Shown piece after piece: positions 52,511 to 61,995 of a stretch of DNA of 64,000 nt. Positions within the stretch are counted from its first letter, which is position 1. Every line of letters begins with the position of its first letter. The stretch comes from Rhynchopus euleeides. Taxonomy: Eukaryota; Euglenozoa; Diplonemea; Diplonemida; Diplonemidae. Under the pieces are notes generated by a model. The model was not told the origin of the DNA. It saw nothing but the letters and a program-made list of their open reading frames with translations, and ran no database searches. The translations under genes and the position numbers were made by a program. The stretch lies in assembly GCA_963210315.1 (NCBI GenBank), contig OY723300.1, positions 1,178,001 through 1,242,000 on the forward strand, in the 5' to 3' direction.

Positions 52511-53569
52511 CGGCTACACTAAGAGTGCTGGCGCGATGGTGCAGAGAGCATCTCCGGATGACCCCCACCTCTGCCATCCCCAGAACAGCCCCTACATTTT
52601 CCCTGGAGGAAGATGATGAAGGTTCGAGAGGCACGGGGCAATTCGAACTGCCGTTGTGCCACCTCTGAGGCTTGGAGAAAGTCCCGGTACCGCTCGAAAT
52701 TTTTTTTGGTTGAAATGGGTCTCCCAGCTAGGGGCCACCCAACTCCCCAGCTTTTTTTTTGCTTCCGATTGACCCAAATTTCGCCCATTTTGGCCCGCAC
52801 CAGCCCTCACTTTTTTGCACCGGATAGCGAAGACCCCCTTATCTTTTATCTTTTTACGTCAATACTTTTTCTCCCCCCTACCCCTGCCCCCTACTCTGAA
52901 GAAGACCCTACTGGGTCTTCTACCCACCTGACGAAAGGTACTCGATACCGGGCTGCCGGAGTCCAGTGGTTCACGCACTACTGCACAGTCGTGGGTTGGC
53001 AGCCGAAACTGTGTAGTAGATATACCCCACTACAAACAACACCTGCTTTCCCTTCCCCTCCTTCCCCTCCGCCATTTATTCGTACAAAAAACAACGATAC
53101 AGGAGCACAAAGTGTACGATATCAAGGAGAGACCACGTATTACGTACAGACACCTGGTCGTGTTTTAGTGATACTGTGTTGCGGTCCAACCACCAAGCCA
53201 CTGACAGACAACTGCTACACACCCTCCCGTTGTGCATTGACCTGCCTTGTACAACATATCTGGTGTGGTGACTACAAAAAGGACTAACATTGCAAGAAGG
53301 TGCTGGGATATTTACTTTTCCATTCACTCTCGACGATCAAACCCCCCCCCCCCCTCCCGCACGCGAAACTGATACAACAAGCAAAACCTGGATGAACTGA
53401 CCTCCCCATCCCCCTATCTCCTTTGTATCCTCTTGACCGAGCAAGACACCCCCCCACCCCACCCCACCCACCCACCCACCCACCCACCCGCACTGCAGGG
53501 ATCAGCAAGGGGCGATCAGAGGCACGGGGCCGCGGGGGTGGTGGGTGTGTGGAGGGGGGGGGAGGGTGT
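52511..53569. other. Spacer between LINE and UPF1
   Basis: No gene. 52745-52870 may be the LINE 5' untranslated region. AAGACCCTACTGGGTCTT (52901-52918) is a short perfect stem. The right end is (CCCACCCA)n then CCGCACTGCAG at 53488-53498, the likely acceptor for the UPF1 5' end. Confidence 0.5.
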
Positions 53570-56500
53570 ATGAACTTCCTCGACTCGCATGGCGACGACG
53601 ACCTGCCCGACACCGGGTTCGGCTTCCTAGACACCGACAGCACCACAGAGAACGGGCACCTCCCCCAGGGCGGCCTGCAGTACAACGGGGATGAAGACGA
53701 TGACGACAGCCAGGTCCCCGAATGGGCCTGCTCCTACTGCGGCGTGACCGACCCCTCCTGCGTCGCCCGCTGCAACGCCACCAAGAAGTGGTTCTGCAAC
53801 GGGCGGGGCCAGGGCAGCGTCTCCCACATCATCTACCACCTGGTCCGCTCCCGCAACAAGGAGGTGGGGCTTCACCCCGAATCGCCCCTCTCCGACACCA
53901 CGCTGGAGTGCTACAACTGCGGGTCGAAGAACGTCTTCCTCCTGGGCTTCATCCCTGCCAAGTCGGAGTCTGTCGTGGTGCTCCTCTGCCGAGAGCCCTG
54001 CCTACACTCCAACCAGCTCCAGGACATGGACTGGGATGTGTCGCAGTGGATGCCCCTCATCGACGACAAACGCTTCCTCTCCTGGCTCGTCAAGCCCCCT
54101 TCCGATGCGGAGGTCCGCAAGAGCCGCTCCGTCTCCACGGCGCAGATGAACAAACTGGAGGAGACGTGGTCGCAGGGTGGGGGTATCCTGGCAGGCCCGG
54201 AGCCGATCGATGCGGTGGAGGCTGTTGAGCCGGAGCCGGTTCAGTTCTACTATGAGGATGGGCTGCACTATCAGAACATTCTGGGGCCTCTGGTCGACCT
54301 GGAGGGGAACGACGACCGGAAGAGGAAGGAGCAGAACTGCCAGGGGAACATCCAGGTCCGCTGGGAGACCGCCCTCAACAAGCGGCGCGTTGCTTACTTC
54401 GACTATCTGAAGAACGAGGGAGTGGATCGTATCGTGGCGGGGGATGAGCTGATGCTGCTGCACCCCGGCGACACCATCACCCCTGCGTTCCGCGGGAGAG
54501 GCCAGGTGGTGCGGGTGGGCACCGGGGCATCCGGTGAGGAGGTGGCTGTTGAGTTCCGCAGCGGGCCCCCCCCGCCGACAAACCTCACCTCGGGGTGGGG
54601 GATCGAGCTGGCGTGGAACTCCACGTCGTATGACAGGATGCAGGCCGCCCTGAAGTCCTTTGCGAAGGATGAGACGTCCGTCAGCGCCTTCCTTTACCAC
54701 CGCCTGCTGGGTCACGCCGTCGAGGTGCAGAACTTCAAAAACTCCCTCCCAAAGCGGTTCTCAGCTATGGGGCTCCCAGAGCTGAACCACTCCCAGGTGA
54801 GTGCGGTGAAGAATGTGCTTCAGAAGCCGCTCTCGCTGATCCAGGGGCCCCCCGGGACAGGGAAGACCGTGACATCTGCCACGGTTGTCTACCATCTGGC
54901 GAAGATGAACCAGGGGCAGGTGCTGGCCTGTGCGCCTTCTAACGTGGCGGTCGACCATCTGACGGAGAAGATCCATAAGACGGGGCTGAAGGTGGTGCGG
55001 CTGTGCGCCAAGAGCAGGGAGGATGTGAACTCATGCGTCGACCAGCTCACCCTGCACCACCAGGTGCAGGCGGTGGCGGCCAACGCCCCGGAGCACAGCG
55101 ACTTCCACAAGCTGCTGCGGCTGCGGGAGGAGGTGGGGGAGCTGTCGTCGCACGACGAGAAGCGCCTGATCTCCGCAAAGCGTGAGGTGGAGATGGAGAT
55201 CCTGCAGGCGGCGGACGTCATCTGCACCACCACGGTCAACGCGGGGGACAAGCGCATCGCCAGGTTCCACTTCAAGCAGGTGCTGGTTGACGAGTCCACG
55301 CAGGCGACGGAGCCTGAGTGCCTCATCCCCCTGGTGCTGGGTGCGAAGCAGGTGGTGCTCGTGGGGGACCACTGCCAGCTGGGGCCCGTCGTGATGTGCA
55401 AGCAGGCGGCCAAGGCGGGTCTGGCGCGCTCGCTGTTCGAGCGCCTCGTGATGTTGGGGATCAGGCCCATCCGCCTGCAGGTGCAGTACCGCATGCACCC
55501 GTGCCTTAGCGAGTTCCCGAGGTGTGGTTGCGACAGGGTGGCGAGGGGGAGGGGTCACCATTTGTATTGAGGTTTTGGCCACGTGCAGCCTTCCCTCACT
55601 TGTGTTATCCGCATGGGTGACGACGGGCAGATGTTTTGGCAGAAGTCGTGGTGATCGGATGACTGGATTGTGTTTAAAATGCGCTCACACCCATCACCCT
55701 TATCCACATCCACAGCAACACCTTCTACGAGGGGACGCTCCAGAATGGGGTGACGCAGCTGGACAGAGTGAAGAACATCGACTTCCCGTGGCCGGTATGC
55801 ATTCGGTTAATACAAGCTGCTGCCACCTGCCCCCCCACTTGCATTGGGTGGCCACCTGCATGCCACTCTGTGCTGCCCTGCCCACCGCCACGCCCCCCCG
55901 ACACAGGATCCGACCAGGCCGATGTTCTTCTACAACTCTATTGGGCAGGAGGAGATGTCGGCGACGGGGACGTCGTACCTCAACAGGACAGAGGCAGCGA
56001 TGGTGGAGAAGATTGTGACTGCGCTGCTGAAGGCGAATGTGACGCCTGACAAGATCGGTGTGATCACCCCTTACGAGGGGCAGCGCAGCTACGTCACGAA
56101 CTACATGGCACGCAACGGCCCTCTGCGGCAGGAGGCGTATGCCGCTCTGGAGGTGGCGAGTGTGGACTCCTTCCAGGGGCGCGAGAAGGAGTTCATCATC
56201 CTGTCGTGTGTGCGCAGCAACGACTACCAGGGCATCGGGTTCCTGAATGACCCGCGGCGTCTCAACGTTGCCCTGACGCGTGCGCGCTGCGGCCTCGTGA
56301 TCATCGGCAACGCAAAGGTGCTGTCAAAGCAGCTGCTGTGGAACAACCTGCTCGTTCACTTCAAGGACCAGCAGCTGGTGGTGGAGGGCCCGCTGAACAA
56401 CCTGAAGCAGTCGATGGTGTCGCTGTCGAAGCCGCGGAAGTTCGTCAACAAGTATGCCTGCCCCCCGATCTGCACGGGGCTCGGTGTCTGCTTGCCAGCC

Positions 56501-56885
56501 TGCCCTCCTCACCCACCCACACCACACCCGCAGGTACATCGGCGACTACGGCATTGCAGGCCCTATGCTGAACACGCAGTTCACAGAGCAGGCCCAGGCA
56601 CCTCCGATGTACGCCGCACAGTACTCTGCGAGCAACAGCGCGCATGTGCAGGCTGACCACTCCGTGCAGTACCAGCAGTCCAGCGCGTCATTCGGCTACC
56701 AGCCAGGCATGGCGCCTGCCGACCAGATGAAGGCATACCGTGACAACCTGGACATGCTCCCGGGGCATGTGGGGGACAAGCGCGGGGGCGACAAATACTC
56801 GCAGTCGCACGATGGGCCCATCTCGCAGGTGTCGCTGTCGGGGCACTCCGCCTCCTCGCAGGGGGACCACTACGGCTACCCCTAG
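53570..56885 (+). CDS. UPF1: UPF1/RENT1 RNA helicase, four exons
   Basis: UPF1 is the cytoplasmic ATP-dependent 5'-3' RNA/DNA helicase at the centre of nonsense-mediated decay. Exons are 53570-55521, 55716-55794, 55907-56451 and 56534-56885, giving 975 aa. Introns start GTGTGG, GTATGC and GTATGC. The Cys/His-rich UPF2-binding domain spans about 52-215 ([15 protein letters not shown]). Walker A is GPPGTGKT near 426-433, Walker [13 protein letters not shown] near 571-582, then [30 protein letters not shown] and [10 protein letters not shown]. After residue 860 the tail holds [10 protein letters not shown] and SQ dipeptides (YSQSHDG, ISQVSL, SSQGD), as in the SMG1-phosphorylated tail of animal UPF1. 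Exon joins restore [17 protein letters not shown] and [11 protein letters not shown]. The ATG follows a C-rich tract with CTGCAG about 70 nt upstream. Confidence 0.95.
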
Positions 56886-59800
56886 GCTGGGGTCGGCAGC
56901 CCTCTCGGGAGGGCCTTGTCTCCAACCACAACGAGCACACCCGCGCAGCACTGCAGGCCCCGTGCTGCAGAAGCTGCGAGGCGCCTAGGCAGCGCAGATC
57001 GCAGCGCTTCAAAAGCAAGCAGCTGCTCCTGCAGCAGCTCCTGCGCCTCCCAGGCCCAGGCAGGCCTGCTGGCGAGGACGCCGGGCATCGAGAGGGAGGG
57101 AAATGCGAACTGGCAGCAAAAGGGCAGCTGTGCTGCTGATGCATGCCAGGCGACGCATGGGCGGGGGAGCAGCACACACGGCAGGGAGAAGGACGTGTGA
57201 GAGAGGTGTGCAGAACCTATTGGTGCAGAAGGGCAGCGGGGGGTGGGGGGATTCGTCATAATCAGAATCCGCGCTGTGTAGCCGCCCCCTGCATGATTTG
57301 GTTATTTTTTTTTGCTCCCCTTCGCGAGATAAAAAAAAAGACAGAACATACAAGGCAGACGCACCCACCTCCCCCCCTCCCTCCCCCCCAGGCCCCACCC
57401 CCCCCACCCCCTCCGAAAAAAGAAGAAGCGAAGAAGAAAATTGGCTTCCGTAGGCCAAACGAAGCAACATTCCCGCCCCCTCCTCCCCCCCACGTACCCC
57501 ACCCCCACCCCCCTTCCCCCCCCCCAAAAAAAAACCGTGGGTTCAAGGACGATCTGCGTCTATACCATCGAAGTACAACGCCCCCTAGGGCAACACTGTG
57601 TACGTCACTCCCGGTCGCCCTCGCGCGTCGGGTGTGGTCGTCGATACCAAAAAAAACCGTTGCGGAGTGAGAAAGAGGGTCGACTTTCGCTTTCGTATTC
57701 TCGGCCTCACAGAAGAGAAGCCTTCACGCGCCTGGCGCGGTTTTGGCTGTCAGCAGCATGCGCGTTTGGGCACAACGAAAAGTGGGGAAAGGAGGCAGAG
57801 TCAACACGGCGCTTCCCAATATGACACGAAGCTCTCTCCAACCTATGGGGGAAAATAGACGCCCAGTCGGGAGGCAAAGAATACTCCTTCAAAATCGTTC
57901 AAAATCTAACAGAGGGGGCATCCCGCTAACAACAGCGTGTGTCGAAGGACGCTGCTGCCCGGGGGGGGGGGGTTGCCACGTGTGTCACACATCCCCGCGG
58001 TAGTTGCTCGTTGCTCCCGTCTTCCCAGGGATCGTGGGGCATCGGGTAGTGTGGCGGCATGCGGGCAGCAGGTCTTGTTGTGTTGAGGCACGCTCGGTGC
58101 GGGGAGGGGGACGTGGGCCTTGCCTCAAACCCCGCACTCCCTCACCTTCGCCCAAAGGTGGGGGAGGGGTGTGGCAGTGGAGGCAGCACCAGAGTTCTCG
58201 CGGTGTGACCTACACTGAACCAAAGGTGAGGTGTGTGGATGCATCAACGTCCCAACCGAACCGAGAATGAGAGAGGCCGAGAGAGAGCGCGGGCTGCTTC
58301 AGCGAGGCCAAACAAAACAGACCCACGCCCCCTCCCCGCCGTGCAACGCGATTCTTTGCAAAGAAAAAAATTACTCCTCCGGGTTTGTCAGGGCCACACC
58401 GCCACCTCCTCACACACACCCCCCCCCCCCCCCCGTTGCCTCTCCCCCCCGCGCCCCCTTTTATGCAGCAGCAATCTCCCCTCGTGGCGCTCTCCTTCTC
58501 CGCTTCTTCTGCCCTTCCCCCATCATCCCCCGCCGTTGCTGTTCTAAGGATAGTAATCAACGCATGGTTTAAGGTGTAGGAAGCTAAGTGGCTGTGTGTG
58601 GAATGAACTGGGGTAACGTGTTTCTTTTGGTGGAGTCTCTGTGTTTGTCGCGGGTTCTGCTGACCCCCCCAGCATTTTGTCTGTGGTGGAGTGTATAGCG
58701 CGTCAGGTTATCTTACAGTTGGTCCTTTTCGCGAACTTCTGTTTGATGACGACACGCTAATCCAGCAGAAATTTGTCCGCCCTGCGAAACAGGCTGTGGG
58801 TAGAATGACCCGTGCTCCCCACCCTGACTCGGCACCACCCAACCTTTTTCTAGCGGACAGCAGCGGGGTATCCTCCACCTCGAGTGCTGGCCGTCAGGCC
58901 AAGCAAATAGGAGCGAGCCTCAGCGTGTGTTTGTTCGGCCACTTTTCGAGTGGGTAGATCCTGAGGGGATCACAGCCCACCCTGTGTCTGTCTGGAGTGG
59001 TATCAGAGATAATTGTGGTGTTTTTTTTGAAGACTATCCAACTCCGCCCAAATTCCGCCCAACTCAGATCAAATCAGGTGGTTGGTGCGACCGATGCTGC
59101 GTTAAAAAAACAGGGGATTCGCGTGTGGGTGTGTGTGTCAGCGGCCATCGCATCAAGGGCGGTGTGCTCGACACCGACCCAACAAGATTTATGTGTGATT
59201 AGCCCTGTTGTTGCTGGGTGATGAAGAGAGATCGCTGAACCCATGCAGCACAGCGTATTGCAAAACAGCAAAATGGGGTGGGGGCAGCGTGTGGGCTACG
59301 GGCCTCGCAGGCAGCCACCTGTCGTGCCGATGCGTGTTGGGCTGCTGGCTGTGTGGGTGTGTGTTCCGAGATGGAAGTTGTGCTGGCAGCATGCGGTATA
59401 TCTTACCCCGACACCACTGCTGAGGCCGATTCCAAACAAAGGGTGGCCAGTTGAGCCCAACACGTGCATCACCACTGTTTGTTGTGACTCAGGCAGTTGG
59501 CGGCAGTCTTATTTCTTCAGTACATTGCCCAGATACGCCAAATCCCACAGCATGCACATGCAAGCGACAGCAGCTGCCCGCAAGAGAGGGGAGGGGGGGT
59601 TGCGAGCAGCCCCCCTGCGACCCACCCGTTTTTTTAGATTGACAGATCGTTTGTGGGATGGAGAAAACTCAGAGCCCTGTGTGCAAGAGAGAGAGAGGTG
59701 CACTCCCTCCACCTCCACCCCACCCTCCGCACCCCTTTTCCCACTTGAGGAAAGCCATGACACCCGGACCCCTCCCGACTGTCGTGCCGTATATCCCATT

Positions 59801-60454
59801 GCCGTTGCCTGCCATTCCCCCGCCATACCAGCGAGGGGAAACCTGCTCATCCCTACACCACACCCTCGCCAGGTCTACTGCGCCAACACACCTGGCCTTA
59901 TGGGCATTATGCCGAGTTGACCACATCACACGACTCCCCTCCCGTTCCCCCCACCCCCCATCTACACAGCGCAGCCGAGCAGCTCCAGCCGACGACGCAA
60001 ATCGTCAACCGAGAGGCGACGCCGGCTTGCTTCTCCCCACCCCTCCGCATTCCTCCCCCCCCTCCATCACGGCCACTGCCTGCGTATAGAGTGCGGTGGG
60101 GGGGGGGGGGGATCAGAGGTTGTTTCGATCTCTGCATCTCATCCCTGCAACCTTGCTTTTTTCTCTGCTTCCCCATCCTCTTCCCCACCCCCCCCCCACA
60201 AAAAAATAGTTCTGTACATTTTTTTTCTCACTCGAGTGCCGCCACCACTCCTCCCTCATTCCCACTTTCCTCATCTCCCCGCCCCCCCCCCCCCCCGCCC
60301 GCCTCCCTGCGCACCGCGGGTACTTTTTTTCGTATAGAATTGTCGCCCCCCCCCCCTCCCTCACCCCCTTCACCCTTCTCTCGACCTTCACCGCACTCTC
60401 TTATTGGACCCCCTGTTTGGTTCCGCCCCTTCATTCCCCCTTCACACCGCCACC
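56886..60454. other. Intergenic DNA between UPF1 and the PDZ gene
   Basis: 3.6 kb without a supported gene. Contains many C-runs (57400-57415, 57515-57529, 58421-58434, 60280-60296), a T/A-rich patch, and copy 3 of the 34-bp motif at 58187-58220. An 88-codon frame at 58691-58957 has a plausible composition (GPFRELLFDDDTLIQQKFV) but no ATG at its start. Confidence 0.45.
58187..58220 (+). repeat. 34-bp dispersed motif, copy 3
   Basis: CACCAGAGTTCTCGCGGTGT then GACCTACACTGAAC; 28-30 of 34 bases match copy 2. Confidence 0.6.
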
Positions 60455-61597
60455 ATGTCGCCCTGCAGCGGTGATGTCGAGGAGATCGAGGTGCGGCGGC
60501 GCGTGGGCGAGTCTCTGGGGGTCGAGGTGCGTGCCATGGTTGTCAACACGGTGGTTGCGGGGGGGCCTGCCTGGCGGGCGGGGGTTTCGGAGGGGATGCG
60601 GGTGCTACGGGTGAACGGGGTTCCCGTTGGAAGCGTGCGTATCATGGCGGATATGGTGGCGAGCGCTGGGTCGACGCTCTCCCTCACTGTCCAACACCCC
60701 GACGCACCGCATGCGAGACACCCTGCGCCGGCAAACCCCGAGCCGCGGGAAGAACTCCAAATCCTCCGGCACACCGAACACAGCGAGGAAATCGATGTCC
60801 ACGGCTTTCTTGAGAAACGGCATTTCCCGGAGTGTGGAACTATCTTCCCCCGGTTCGGCACACCTCCCCTGACACCCACCAGATCTGGCAGGAAGCCGGT
60901 CCGCATCGAGGGGCAGCTCGCTGCGACCTACCGGGAGACGTCGCCCGCCATCATGGCTGCCCTCCACCACACCTTCGAGGCAGGTTGGCGTGGCGGCAGC
61001 ACTGGCAGGTCCGCCACAGCTTCCGCTGTGGGTGGCAGCGCCTCCCCCTCTCCCCGCGGGAAGCGGCATGTCCCCGAGCCGTTTCACGAAGAGCCTTCCC
61101 TGTATCTGCGGAGCTCTGGGAGGCGGAGGGGGTCGCCTGTCGCAGGCAGGTCGGAGAGCCCGTCGTTGCGTGACATGCTGACAGGGGAGGGGTCGGGGAG
61201 GAGGGCGCCCCGGGGGAGGGCGTATGTAGCGGGCCCGGTCGGGGAGATGTCGCAGGAGGTTCCGGTGTTTAAGAAGCCCCCGAATCGGGCGAATTTTGAG
61301 TCGAGGGATTTTCCGGAGGATTTTAACATCAGCAGGAAGCGCTATGTTTACCCCGAGGAGGGCGGGCGGAGCGCGTCTCCGGAGTACCGTCGGGGTGGCG
61401 TGCGGCAGGCTGGTGGAGGTGGGGGTAGTGGTGTCGCGTCAGGTGGAGAGGAGTTTGACTGGCGTGACGGAGGCCCGTTGCCCCCGTCAGATAGCCCGCT
61501 GAGGAGGTTGAACGGGAGGCGGCTTGTCGGTAGGTCACCTTCATGTGTATCGCGGGAAATGGAGGAGGCGTTTGTGTGGAGGGATTCGGAGCGGTGA
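60455..61597 (+). CDS. PDZ-domain protein, 380 aa
   Basis: Single exon starting MSPCSGDVEEIEVRRRV. Residues about 10-88 form a PDZ domain: SLGVEVRAMVVNTVVAGGPA (carboxylate-binding GLGV-like loop), WRAGVSEGMRVLRVNGVPVG (the usual A-x-AG-L-x-GD-x-I-x-x-VNG pattern), and a final STLSLTVQ strand. PDZ domains bind C-terminal peptides and scaffold membrane or cytoskeletal complexes. The remainder is Arg/Ser/Pro/Gly-rich and probably disordered. It includes RSESPSLRDML, FKKPPNRANFESRDFPEDFN and several RR/KR basic patches, but no second recognisable domain. No signal peptide or membrane segment. The ATG sits in a CCACC context after a long C/T-rich stretch; no close AG is evident. Stop TGA 61595-61597. 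Confidence 0.7.
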   Translation: MSPCSGDVEEIEVRRRVGESLGVEVRAMVVNTVVAGGPAWRAGVSEGMRVLRVNGVPVGSVRIMADMVASAGSTLSLTVQHPDAPHARHPAPANPEPREELQILRHTEHSEEIDVHGFLEKRHFPECGTIFPRFGTPPLTPTRSGRKPVRIEGQLAATYRETSPAIMAALHHTFEAGWRGGSTGRSATASAVGGSASPSPRGKRHVPEPFHEEPSLYLRSSGRRRGSPVAGRSESPSLRDMLTGEGSGRRAPRGRAYVAGPVGEMSQEVPVFKKPPNRANFESRDFPEDFNISRKRYVYPEEGGRSASPEYRRGGVRQAGGGGGSGVASGGEEFDWRDGGPLPPSDSPLRRLNGRRLVGRSPSCVSREMEEAFVWRDSER

Positions 61598-61995
61598 CAA
61601 AGAGGGGGGGGGGGGTGGGGGGGTGGGGGGTGGGGTGTCGGCCCATGCTGTGTTGTTTTGTGCCTGACCTGTATTTAAACCCCGATTCATCCCCCCTATC
61701 CCCATCCCATTCCTGTAACTTGAGTAAGAAATATACGATGCGGTGTTGGGGGGGGTGAGGGCCGCCTTGTGTCTCCTCCCCAAAGACTCTCTTTGGGGGG
61801 GGGGGGGGTGGGGGGGCCGAAAAAGGGCAAAATCTGCCGGGTATAGAGAAGAGAAATGTCGCCACGTCCCATCCACTCCCTCCCCCAGCCCTCCCTCCTC
61901 CTAAGCTAGGTGTCGGTCCGATTGGCATTGCATTCTCTTTCACTTTCAATCCACGCAATGCACACCCCCCACCCCCAGCAGGACATCTAGCTAAA
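61598..61995 (+). other. Spacer before the glycosidase gene
   Basis: G-run-rich 0.4 kb (61604-61632, 61796-61819) ending in CACCCCCCACCCCCAGCAG at 61965-61983, a clear C-rich acceptor-like tract about 15 nt before the ATG. No gene. Confidence 0.55.

Noticed and set aside
58691-58957. 88-codon gene in the UPF1-PDZ spacer
   Set aside because: No ATG at the start, no homologue recognised, isolated.
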